This document shows, in pieces, positions 8,754 to 16,895 of a DNA stretch of 38,804 nt. Source of the DNA: Nitrospinota bacterium (lineage in GTDB: Bacteria > Nitrospinota > Nitrospinia > JACRGO01); NCBI GenBank assembly GCA_016212295.1, contig JACRGO010000063.1:1-38804 (forward strand), given 5' to 3'. A program made the translations under genes and the position numbers. The number at the start of each line of letters is the position of its first letter. Position 1 is the first letter of the stretch. Below the pieces are notes generated by a model. That model was not told the origin of the DNA, made no database searches, and saw only the letters and a list, made by a program, of their open reading frames with translations.

Positions 8754-9632
8754 ATGAACGCTACTACTGATAAGGTGCATCGCTATGCCGCCGGAGGCGT
8801 GGATATCGGCCGCTGGTTTAATCCTTTCGCTATTTTCATGCAACTTTGGAGTCACAGACTTCTTATCAGGCAATTTACATTCAGGGAAGTGGTTGGCCGA
8901 TATAGGGGTTCATACCTTGGACTTCTTTGGGCCTTTCTTAATCCTTTTTTCATGCTGCTGGTTTATACCTTTGTGTTCGCCATCGTTTTTGGGGCAAAGT
9001 GGGGATTTCCGCAAGAGACAAAGGCCGATTTCGCCGTCATTCTTTTTGCCGGCCTTATTGCCTTCAATATTTTTTCCGAAGTCATTAACGCGGCGCCGTC
9101 CCTTGTGTTATCGAACCCCATGTTCGTAAAAAAAGTCGTATTCCCTCTCGAAATACTGGTTGTGGCCAAATTATTAAGCGCTATAATAAACGCGATATTC
9201 AGCGCTCTCATCCTCCTTGCGGCGGTCCTTGCGGCTCATCATTCCCTTCCCTGGACTATTATACTTCTTCCCTTGGTATGGCTGCCGCTTGGATTTTTCA
9301 CCCTGGGCCTGGCCTACTTTTTCGCGTCCCTTGGGGTTTTTGTCCGCGATATCGGCCATGTCATGGGGATAGCGGTTTCAATAATTTTTTTTCTGTCCCC
9401 GGTCTTCTTTTCGCAAAAAACGCTCCTTGAAAAACTTCCGGATAATCTCCATTTATTTTTCAAGATAAACCCCCTTGCCGTGTTCCTGGAAGACACGAGA
9501 AAGGTCCTTATCTTCGGGGTTTGCCCGGACTGGCGGTTGACCCTTCTCATGCTTGGTTTCAGTTTCCTGGTTTTTGTTTTGGGCTTTGCCTGGTTCATGA
9601 AGAGCAAGAGGGCCTTTGCCGATGTCATTTGA
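8754..9632 (+). CDS. wzm: ABC-2 type polysaccharide export permease (Wzm family)
   Basis: 292 residues with the ABC-2 permease layout: a cytoplasmic N-terminal amphipathic helix (RLLIRQFTFREVVGRYRGSY), then about six membrane helices. The segment RYRGSYLGLLWAFLNPFFML is characteristic of Wzm/TagG/RfbA-type permeases of O-antigen, teichoic acid and capsule exporters. It forms the channel for a lipid-linked glycan across the inner membrane, with Wzt as ATPase. It overlaps the Wzt gene by 11 bases, so the two are translationally coupled. ATG 8754 begins the protein. The upstream 290 bases hold a repeat element, so the promoter is probably in or near that element or in the duplicated block. Confidence 0.93.
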   Translation: MNATTDKVHRYAAGGVDIGRWFNPFAIFMQLWSHRLLIRQFTFREVVGRYRGSYLGLLWAFLNPFFMLLVYTFVFAIVFGAKWGFPQETKADFAVILFAGLIAFNIFSEVINAAPSLVLSNPMFVKKVVFPLEILVVAKLLSAIINAIFSALILLAAVLAAHHSLPWTIILLPLVWLPLGFFTLGLAYFFASLGVFVRDIGHVMGIAVSIIFFLSPVFFSQKTLLEKLPDNLHLFFKINPLAVFLEDTRKVLIFGVCPDWRLTLLMLGFSFLVFVLGFAWFMKSKRAFADVI

Positions 9633-10881
9633 TCCTGCCATCACCCTCCCTGAAGACCTCGCTATTTCAGTTCGGAACGTCTCCAGGTCCTATATGCTCT
9701 TCAACCGTCCGCAGGACAGGTTGAAACACGCCATTTGGCGCGGCAGGAAAAAATTTTATCACGATTTCTGGGCGTTAAAAAATGTTTCGTTTGACGTCAA
9801 AAAGGGTGAGTCAGTCGGCATCATAGGACGAAACGGTTCCGGCAAAAGCACCCTTTTGCAGATCATTACAGGGATATTACCACCCACTGAGGGCGAGGTC
9901 CTTATCCGCGGACGGGTCGTGGCCCTCCTGGAACTCGGCTCCGGCTTCAATCCGGATTTTACCGGGCGGGAAAATATTTACCTCAATGGTAAAATCGTCG
10001 GCCTGTCGGAAAAGGAAATGGATGAAAGGTACGAGGACATCATAGCCTTTGCCGATATAGGTGAATTCATCGACCAGCCTGTGAAGACCTATTCCAGCGG
10101 CATGGTTGTGCGGCTGGCCTTTTCCGTTCTAGCGCACGTTGATCCCGATGTTCTCATAATAGATGAGGCTTTAGCCGTGGGGGACCTGGCTTTTCAACTG
10201 AAATGCACTGTGCATATTAAAAAACTGATTGATAAAGGCGCCACTCTCCTGTTTGTCTCCCACGATTCCTATGCGGTAAAAAATCTCTGCAAAAGGGCCT
10301 TATGGCTCCATGAGGGAACGTCAAGATTTTTTGGGAACAGCTTCGAGGCGGTTGCGCGATATCAGGATTTCCTTAGAGAGCTGGATAGCAATAAACCAAC
10401 GGAAAGCGATGGAAATAAAGAAGCTGAAAATCCTGGGCAAGGCGGTGGATTAAATTCTGGCTCTGCTATCCAGTGCCGGTTACTGGACCAAAAAATTTTA
10501 GACGCAAACAACAATGAAATTACTGAAATTCATAGGGGAGAGACCATCAAGGTAAGGGTGGAATATGAAGTTTATCAAGAAATCGGGCCTCTTTCATCCG
10601 GCGTTGCCATATTGGACTCCGGGGACTATTTCATTTGCGGAACCAATACCCACTTGCAAAAAATTTCCATACCATCAAAAATAGGCAGACATGGATACGA
10701 AGTTATATATAACAATCTGAACCTTTTCGCTGGAACGTATAAATTTGATATAGGACTTTTCAATGAAAACACAACTGTATTTCTGGACTATCATTCGCGT
10801 TGCCTTGAGCTGAAAATTATTGATGAAGAACATTTAGGTGATGGATTAATTTTATTAAACCACAAATATGTCATTTTGTGA
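9622..10881 (+). CDS. wzt: ABC polysaccharide export ATPase with C-terminal Wzt-type glycan-recognition domain
   Basis: 419 residues from ATG 9622; a TTG at 9616 would add two. The ATPase domain has Walker A GRNGSGKST, signature YSSGMVVRLAF and Walker B VLIIDEAL, followed by the switch His in LLFVSHDSYA. After a polar linker (about 255-275), the last 150 residues are beta-rich and match the layout of the Wzt C-terminal domain, which in E. coli O8/O9a recognises the modified non-reducing end of the finished polymer. The extra domain implies chain-terminated export. It partners with the overlapping permease gene, and the methyltransferase-coiled-coil gene at 16896 is a candidate for making the terminal mark. 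Confidence 0.93.
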   Translation: MSFDPAITLPEDLAISVRNVSRSYMLFNRPQDRLKHAIWRGRKKFYHDFWALKNVSFDVKKGESVGIIGRNGSGKSTLLQIITGILPPTEGEVLIRGRVVALLELGSGFNPDFTGRENIYLNGKIVGLSEKEMDERYEDIIAFADIGEFIDQPVKTYSSGMVVRLAFSVLAHVDPDVLIIDEALAVGDLAFQLKCTVHIKKLIDKGATLLFVSHDSYAVKNLCKRALWLHEGTSRFFGNSFEAVARYQDFLRELDSNKPTESDGNKEAENPGQGGGLNSGSAIQCRLLDQKILDANNNEITEIHRGETIKVRVEYEVYQEIGPLSSGVAILDSGDYFICGTNTHLQKISIPSKIGRHGYEVIYNNLNLFAGTYKFDIGLFNENTTVFLDYHSRCLELKIIDEEHLGDGLILLNHKYVIL

Positions 10882-10917
10882 TTCAGCGGTTCCATAATGG
10901 AAAGAATAAGGATTTAA

Positions 10918-11002
10918 ATCAGCCACGAACGAACACGAATTTTCACGAATCTTTAAAAACTATTTCCTTTTAATTCGCGTCCATTAGTGTAAATTCGTGG
11001 TT
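10918..11002. repeat. Inverted dispersed repeat, CACGAA family
   Basis: The left arm, about 10920-10950 (AGCCACGAACGAACACGAAT), is the approximate reverse complement of 10972-11002 (CGTCCATTAGTGTAAATTCG, then TGG). It lies between the Wzt stop and the antitoxin-like gene and carries no gene. Confidence 0.6.
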
Positions 11003-11026
11003 AAAATAATTGAAAAGGAGGTATTT

Positions 11027-11266
11027 ATGTATACGATCTATCGAATAAATGCTAACAAGCTGGATAATGGTTTCGTAAAAGCCTTGAAAGAGATGTTCAA
11101 AAATAAGGAAATCGAAATAGCGGTATGTGAAACTTCTGAAATTGAGGAGGACGAAACCGCGTATTTATTGAAGTCACCCGCCAATCACGGGCGTTTGTTG
11201 AAAGCGATAAAGAATGTTGCCCATAATCGCAATCTTGTTGCGGTAAATTTAGACGAGTTGGAGTGA
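11027..11266 (+). CDS. Orphan antitoxin-like small protein
   Basis: 79 residues from ATG 11027, preceded by a near-perfect ribosome site AAAGGAGGT (11013-11021), better than the GTG at 10997. The N-terminal half (YRINANKLDNGFVKALKEMF, then KEIEIAV) and the C-terminal DETAYLLKSPANHGRLLKAI match the pattern of small type II antitoxins of the Phd/YefM/RelB-like groups. I recognise the pattern, not a named family. No RelE- or PIN-like toxin ORF lies on either side: the next 235 bases are a palindromic repeat and then the sulfatase-like gene. It may be a solitary antitoxin, a relic, or partner to a toxin elsewhere. Confidence 0.7.
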   Translation: MYTIYRINANKLDNGFVKALKEMFKNKEIEIAVCETSEIEEDETAYLLKSPANHGRLLKAIKNVAHNRNLVAVNLDELE

Positions 11267-11301
11267 AACATTTATGAACTAACGTTCACAAAGGAGAATG
11301 G

Positions 11302-11397
11302 AAATCCCCCCTGCCCCCCTTTTCCAAAGGGGTAATTTTCCAGTCTCTTTTTTTTAAGAGTAATTCCCCCTTTGCAAAAGGGGGGCAGGGGGGATTT
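11302..11397. repeat. Palindromic repeat, CCCCCTT/AAGGGGG family, copy 1
   Basis: The left arm (11303-11334) and right arm (11361-11397) are near-perfect inverted copies (AATCCCCCCTGCCCCCCTTT against its complement), separated by about 26 bases containing a T8 run. Related copies are at 18283-18402, 33064-33138 and 33306-33433. As RNA it would form a very stable hairpin and may act as a terminator after the antitoxin-like gene. Confidence 0.8.
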
Positions 11398-11512
11398 GAA
11401 AAAGATTTTCAGGTGAAAAAATTGGCTTTGAAGGGAACGTTACCGTTATTTCTTGTAAATATCATTACGAATAAGAGTTATAATACTTCCTTGCTCCCAT
11501 TTGAAAAAAACA

Positions 11513-13357
11513 ATGCGAAAATACCCGTATCTTTTATTTTTCTTCCATATCCTCATCACCGGATGTTCCCAGGTGGATGAAAACATGGTTTTCGACTTTT
11601 CCGAAAACCTTCCAGCGGCACTTTACCAGTCTCAAACCATTGAGCCCAGGCAGGACGGCAATGAAAAAAAACCTTCTTCTCCGGTCCAACAGTCATTTTT
11701 AAAAGAAGACGCCATTTTTCAGGCCCCCCTCTCCTCTCTAAACTATTTCGTCTCTATCCCGGAAAATGCAATTCTTAAATTCGGCATAGTCATAGAGAAC
11801 AAATTCAAGGATAAAAATCGATTTTATGATTTCGAGATTTTCGCTAAAAAGCAAAATAGCGCGCCGGAAAGGATCTTTTTAAAACGCATAACGGCCGAGG
11901 ACAGCGGATTTTTTAGACAATGGATGGAAAATGAAGTGGATATGAGGCCTTATGCCGGTGAAATCATGAAGCTTTCATTTAAATTGTCAACCAACAGTGA
12001 AGTAAGCAAGGGAAATGTCGCCCTAGGGTGGGGAAGGCCCGCCTTGGTTTCCACGGTTCCCCTGGTTGCCAAAGAAAGTGGGCGCAAGGAGGAAAGCAAA
12101 AAGGACAAAATCACAAAGCTGCCTAATATTATCATTTATCTTGCGGATGCCCTGAGGGCGGATCATATAGGATGCTATGGATATGAAAAAATGACCTCTC
12201 CGCATATAGATGAATTCGCGCTGGATGGAATTCTTTTCGAGAATGCCGTTTCCCAGGCTGGTTGGACCCAGCCCGCCGTGGCATCTATCTTCACGGGCCT
12301 TTATCCTTCCTCGCACCGCGTCACAAACATAAAAAATGCCTTAAATGAAAATTTCACAACCATGGCGGAGTTGCTGAAGGAAAAAGGATATATCACAGGG
12401 GCATTTATAAAAAATCCTCTAGTCAGCCAGGAAGTGGGTTTTTCACAAGGTTTTGACACTTTCAGGCTGGTTAAACACGCTGAACGCGAAAATTTGACAC
12501 AATTAGCCGCGGATTGGGTAGCCAACTCCGGTTCCAGCCCCTTCTTTCTTTATGTCCACGCGCTCAATCCCCATGAGCCTTATGACCCTCCAAAAACATT
12601 TTACGAAAAATTCGCGGTGGATTATTCAGGGAAAGTAAACGGCAAGGTATCAACGCTAAAGGCGTTGAAAAACGGCAAATGGCCGGAAAAGGTGACAGAG
12701 GCCGACATCGAATATTTGATATCCCTGTACGACGCGGAGATTGCACACGCGGATGACGCCTTCGGACGGTTCATGGATGCGCTGAAAAAACAAGGGATGC
12801 ATCAGGACAGCTTGATCATTTTCATGGCGGACCACGGCGAGGAATTTTACGACCATGGGAGCTTTTCACACGGCCAGAGCCTATACTCGGAATTGACCCA
12901 TATCCCGCTTATCCTCAAACTCCCGGGCAATTCAAACAGGGGGAAAAGGGCCTCGGGAATCGCCAGGCAAATCGATATCATCCCAACGGTCATGGATATA
13001 ATTGGAAGCCCCACCTCACTTGGCGACGGACAATCCTTAACCGGCCAATTAGAAGACACTGCAAGCAACGCGAACGTCCTTGGAATAAGCGAGCAAGGCG
13101 CTTTAAGGTCCGCGGTTATTTATAATGGGTATAAGCTTATAAAAACCAGGGGAGAGAAGTTTGAGTTTTATAATTTACTAACCGACCCAAGAGAAAAGAA
13201 TAACATTTTTGGCGCGGACGAAGTGATGGAAGGTTATCTTGGCCAGGCGCTGTTCAAAAGACAAATGCTCTTCCAGGAGGCAACAAAACAGGAAAAAAAT
13301 GTTGAGTTAAGCAAGGATTTGAAAAAACAAATGAAATCACTTGGCTATTTGCAATGA
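11513..13357 (+). CDS. Lipoprotein, alkaline-phosphatase-superfamily (sulfatase-like) enzyme with N-terminal beta-sandwich
   Basis: 614 residues from ATG 11513; a TTG at 11501 is also possible. A signal peptide ends in the lipobox LITGC, predicting a lipid-anchored envelope protein. The region equivalent to residues 75-185 is beta-rich and ends GWGRPALVS, a module also seen at the C-terminus of the protein at 14805. The catalytic domain starts IIYLADALRADHIGCYGY and includes AGWTQPAVASIFTG. The nucleophile position is Thr, not the Cys/Ser converted to formylglycine in true sulfatases, so phospho-group transfer or hydrolysis is as likely as desulfation. The later metal motif is ADHGEEF. It ends in LGYLQ and overlaps the next gene by ATGA. 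Confidence 0.88.
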   Translation: MRKYPYLLFFFHILITGCSQVDENMVFDFSENLPAALYQSQTIEPRQDGNEKKPSSPVQQSFLKEDAIFQAPLSSLNYFVSIPENAILKFGIVIENKFKDKNRFYDFEIFAKKQNSAPERIFLKRITAEDSGFFRQWMENEVDMRPYAGEIMKLSFKLSTNSEVSKGNVALGWGRPALVSTVPLVAKESGRKEESKKDKITKLPNIIIYLADALRADHIGCYGYEKMTSPHIDEFALDGILFENAVSQAGWTQPAVASIFTGLYPSSHRVTNIKNALNENFTTMAELLKEKGYITGAFIKNPLVSQEVGFSQGFDTFRLVKHAERENLTQLAADWVANSGSSPFFLYVHALNPHEPYDPPKTFYEKFAVDYSGKVNGKVSTLKALKNGKWPEKVTEADIEYLISLYDAEIAHADDAFGRFMDALKKQGMHQDSLIIFMADHGEEFYDHGSFSHGQSLYSELTHIPLILKLPGNSNRGKRASGIARQIDIIPTVMDIIGSPTSLGDGQSLTGQLEDTASNANVLGISEQGALRSAVIYNGYKLIKTRGEKFEFYNLLTDPREKNNIFGADEVMEGYLGQALFKRQMLFQEATKQEKNVELSKDLKKQMKSLGYLQ

Positions 13358-14808
13358 ACAACATGCCGGCAAATCAAACAATGTTCACAAAAAACCGTTT
13401 TTTCATGCTTTTACTCTTGATCTTGGCTGCCTTATCGGCAATGCCGTTTGGCCGTCCAATGTCTGGAGCCCAAGAGCAAGGGAATATTAAGGATTACAAC
13501 GTCATCCTCCTTACGATAGACGCCTTGCGGGCGGACCATTTGGGGTGCTATGGATACAAACGGAACACCAGCCCCAATATCGATAAATTCGCGGCCAATG
13601 GGGTCCTTTTTGAAAACACAGTGGCGCAAATTCCCAAGACGGGGCCATCGGTTTCCTCCATCATGACCTCTCAATACATGCAATCCGCCGGAGTCTACCG
13701 TAACGGTGAAAAACTAAGCAGGAAGAAAAAAACCATAGCTGAAAGATTATTCGACCGTTCCTATTTCACCGCCGCCTTTTTAACGAATGCCAATTTGATC
13801 TATGGCTCCGGCCACGAACAAGGTTTTGTCTTATTCAATAATTACCACACCGCCCCGGCGGAAAAGGTTTTGGAAGGCGCGGTGGACTGGCTGGAGGGAA
13901 ACCGTTTTAAAAAGTTCTTTTTGTGGATTCACCTGCTTGACCCGCACGGCCCTTATACTCCGCCGAAAAAATACCGCTCCATGTTCGTGGACGACCCCTT
14001 TTACAACGGGACAAAAACAGCGGCCACTGAATACAAAACCGGTTCCGGCAACAATTCCGAGTATATTCTTGGGGCAATTCCAAAATACCAACTCATCAAT
14101 GGAATAAATAAGGTCGATTACTACATCGCCCAGTACGATTCTGAAATCTTTTATATGGATGAAGCCCTCCGTTCCCTGTTTGAAACCATTGAAAACCTGG
14201 GTCTGCAAAAAAATTCCATAATCATAATCGGGGCCGACCACGGGGAAAGCATGGGGGAGCATGATTACTATTTCGAGCACGGCATGTTCGTTTACCAGGG
14301 TAACGTTAATATTCCCCTCATCATTAAATATCCTGGTGGACCTCAAGGCAAACGCATTCCCCAAATCGTGCAGAATATAGATATCGTCCCAACATTGCTT
14401 GATGTTCTTGGCATCAACGAAAGAGAGAAATGGTGGAAAAAAATTTTCAGCCGGCAAGACAGGATAGAGGGAAAAAGCCTTATGCCTCTTATTAAGGGAG
14501 AAACTCGCGAGGAAAATTTCGCTGTCAGCGAAACGCCGTACGAATATGACGACCATAAATCAGTGATGGTTCAAAAGGGCTCCTGGAAATTCATCATGAA
14601 CTCCGACAAAACCGATGAATTGTACAATTTAGCCGAAGACCCTGATGAAAAAAATAATCAGGCGGAAAAACATCCGGAACTGGTGAAAGAGCTTCGAGGC
14701 CACATCCGCGGCATTCCCAAAGCCGCCAAAAGGAAGGGGCCGGAAGAGAATATCCAGTTCGGTGAAAAGGAGAAGGAAGAACTTAAGGCCCTGGGGTATT
14801 TGCAATGA
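13354..14808 (+). CDS. Exported sulfatase-like enzyme with Thr nucleophile position
   Basis: 484 residues with an N-terminal hydrophobic signal segment (residues 15-37, possible cleavage after SGA). The alkaline-phosphatase-superfamily domain starts directly: ILLTIDALRADHLGCYGY with metal ligand D56, then IPKTGPSVSSIMTS with Thr96 in the nucleophile position. The metal-binding ADHGESMGEH follows near residue 295. It is a paralogue of the preceding gene without that gene's N-terminal beta-sandwich. It shares the terminal motif (ALGYLQ) and starts inside the upstream stop codon (ATGA), as the next gene does with it, so the three are surely co-translated. Likely role: removal or transfer of phosphate- or sulfate-linked groups on an envelope glycan; substrate unknown. 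Confidence 0.88.
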   Translation: MNNMPANQTMFTKNRFFMLLLLILAALSAMPFGRPMSGAQEQGNIKDYNVILLTIDALRADHLGCYGYKRNTSPNIDKFAANGVLFENTVAQIPKTGPSVSSIMTSQYMQSAGVYRNGEKLSRKKKTIAERLFDRSYFTAAFLTNANLIYGSGHEQGFVLFNNYHTAPAEKVLEGAVDWLEGNRFKKFFLWIHLLDPHGPYTPPKKYRSMFVDDPFYNGTKTAATEYKTGSGNNSEYILGAIPKYQLINGINKVDYYIAQYDSEIFYMDEALRSLFETIENLGLQKNSIIIIGADHGESMGEHDYYFEHGMFVYQGNVNIPLIIKYPGGPQGKRIPQIVQNIDIVPTLLDVLGINEREKWWKKIFSRQDRIEGKSLMPLIKGETREENFAVSETPYEYDDHKSVMVQKGSWKFIMNSDKTDELYNLAEDPDEKNNQAEKHPELVKELRGHIRGIPKAAKRKGPEENIQFGEKEKEELKALGYLQ

Positions 14809-16862
14809 TGATAAAACTTTTTCAATCCGCTCTTTTTAAATTTCTTCTCCTCGCCGGCATGATGCTTGGAGTTTGTTCTTTCATGGGGGATTATTGCCTT
14901 TATAAGGGAAAATCTTATTATTACAAGGCGAGGTACCTCATTTCCGCCGATAAAGGCCCAGTGTCCCTGTTGGGTCCCACGGTCCAAGGGAAAAAAATGG
15001 TTTCCGGCTACCTGCATCCCCTGGACTGCAGAAAGGTTTTTCTGGGAAAGGACTGGGACCTTGAAAAAGGCATCAATGGCAGGAAATACACGGCATGGGC
15101 GCTGGGAAATAGGTCGACTATTTTTTTTCATGAAGAGAGAAAAAACGATTTCCTTCTTAATATAGGATTTTCTTCTTACAACTCAAAAAAATATCGGACT
15201 GAAACTGTTGATATTGCTCTAAACGGATATCCCTTGAGGAGCATCACCCTCGATCCGGAATGGGAAAGCTGGCAGATAGTATTGCCATCCGCTCAAATCC
15301 AGGATGGCGCAAATCAAATCGATTTTCAATTTCATCATGTTATTCAGCCGAACCAGGACGCCCCTGAATCCGTGGAGTCCCGCCCATTATCGGCGGCCAT
15401 CGACCTCTCCACGCTGGAAATCCTGCCGCTTTTTCCAGAAAAATCAGAGGTCCCTTATCTGGAAGTCTCAGACAAACATCCGGTACTTCATATTACTACC
15501 CTGGAAAAATCCCAGGAGCGCGGCGGGATGATAAAAATTTTTCTCAATGATGGGTTTGTTTGCGGCCTGCCATTGGTTTCCGGGAAACACAGTTATCCTT
15601 TGACTCTCCCTGATGGTTTGGTTAAAAAAGATGGGAAAAACATTTTTACTTTTCAATATCCCGCCAAGGAATCCGATAAATTAAAGGCAAACAACCAAGA
15701 CAGTATTGCTCTGGTTGGGATTTCCGGCGTCGGCATTAACATTACGAAACCGGTAATGGAGGCGCCTCCAAAATATATAATTGATACAAAATACCTCCCA
15801 TTCCGGGCCTTCCCGTATACGCTGGGAAAAGGGTGGAGCGACAAGGACAAATGGCCGACCATAGAAATATCCTGGGCTTTAGGTAAGGAAGCATCCATCC
15901 GAATTCCCACCGCTTCTTCAAAGGGATTTATGCTAGAAATGGAGCTTCTTCCCTTTGTATATCCCGGAGCGCCGATTCAATCTGTGGATTTTTCTCTGAA
16001 CGGCCATACGATTGGCTCCACTAAACTATCATCCGATTGGAAACGGATTGAACTCCCCCTCCCCTCTCATTGGTTAAAACAAGAAGATAATGAAGTAAAA
16101 CTCCTTATGGGTTATTCCGCCTCGCCGAAAGACGTAATAGCGGGGAGCACGAACACCTGTCAACTTTCTGTAGCGATCAATTTAAATAGTTTTTTTATTT
16201 ATAGCCCGGAGGACTTGGCCATGGAAGACACGCCACACTCTTTCCTGAATTTCAATCTTAATATAAACAAAAAGCTTTCCAAAAAGGGAAACATCTGCGC
16301 GAAAAATTACCTCCCGAAAAAAAATAAAACCCAATCCCCTGGCGCTTCGCAGGAAAAGGTGGGAATAATAATGGAAAAAAAGGTGCTCCCCATGGATAAT
16401 CATATTTGTCCTGATGCGGACGCGAATGCCTTCAGGCTTATGGAATACAAAATATTAAGAAAGGAACGGCCCAAAAAGCCATGGGAAGATGGAAGAATTC
16501 TCATTGCCCCCGCTCCATCCATGATGGAATACAAGGCCGCCCTGGCAAAGAGGAGACCTTACCTGCGGTTCGCGATTGGTTTGTTAGGAAACGACCACCA
16601 CCAATATCATTATTTCCCGGAAGAGGATGAAACGGAATTTATTATTGAATTAGAGGACTGGAAACACGACACCCACTTGCTATATTCGAAAGGCTTTCCA
16701 CTGGAGCAAAATTCGGATAACATGGAGTGGCGGGTGGAGGAATTGGACCTTTCGGCCTTCGCATGGCAGGATGTCACTATTCGCTTCAGGACAATGGAGA
16801 AAAATGCCAGCAATGGCAAAAACAACACGGCATGGATGGAGCCTGTAATCATTTCTAAATAG
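14805..16862 (+). CDS. Large exported multi-beta-sandwich protein, function unknown
   Basis: 685 residues with an N-terminal hydrophobic anchor or signal (about 8-26). Residues 80-210 and 340-467 are an obvious internal duplication. Both run 'LGK-W ... WALG ... beta strands ... VD-LNG ... S-LPS', matching TVDIALNGYPLRSITLDPEW to QSVDFSLNGHTIGSTKLSSD, and then end in AAIDLSTLEIL or VAINLNSFFI. Residues 215-320 look like a more divergent third module. The last 115 residues form a fourth beta-rich domain ending AWMEPVIIS, like the N-terminal domain of the lipoprotein at 11513. The folds suggest carbohydrate binding outside the inner membrane. It overlaps the upstream gene by ATGA, so it probably works with the sulfatase-like enzymes as a glycan-binding partner. 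No catalytic motif seen. Confidence 0.8.
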   Translation: MMIKLFQSALFKFLLLAGMMLGVCSFMGDYCLYKGKSYYYKARYLISADKGPVSLLGPTVQGKKMVSGYLHPLDCRKVFLGKDWDLEKGINGRKYTAWALGNRSTIFFHEERKNDFLLNIGFSSYNSKKYRTETVDIALNGYPLRSITLDPEWESWQIVLPSAQIQDGANQIDFQFHHVIQPNQDAPESVESRPLSAAIDLSTLEILPLFPEKSEVPYLEVSDKHPVLHITTLEKSQERGGMIKIFLNDGFVCGLPLVSGKHSYPLTLPDGLVKKDGKNIFTFQYPAKESDKLKANNQDSIALVGISGVGINITKPVMEAPPKYIIDTKYLPFRAFPYTLGKGWSDKDKWPTIEISWALGKEASIRIPTASSKGFMLEMELLPFVYPGAPIQSVDFSLNGHTIGSTKLSSDWKRIELPLPSHWLKQEDNEVKLLMGYSASPKDVIAGSTNTCQLSVAINLNSFFIYSPEDLAMEDTPHSFLNFNLNINKKLSKKGNICAKNYLPKKNKTQSPGASQEKVGIIMEKKVLPMDNHICPDADANAFRLMEYKILRKERPKKPWEDGRILIAPAPSMMEYKAALAKRRPYLRFAIGLLGNDHHQYHYFPEEDETEFIIELEDWKHDTHLLYSKGFPLEQNSDNMEWRVEELDLSAFAWQDVTIRFRTMEKNASNGKNNTAWMEPVIISK

Positions 16863-16895
16863 TTGTTGCTGTAATTTTTTCCCTTTTAAAAAATC

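Noticed and set aside
11513-14808. Annotation as true sulfatases
   Set aside because: The formylglycine Cys/Ser signature is replaced by Thr in both proteins; 'sulfatase-like' is the safer name.
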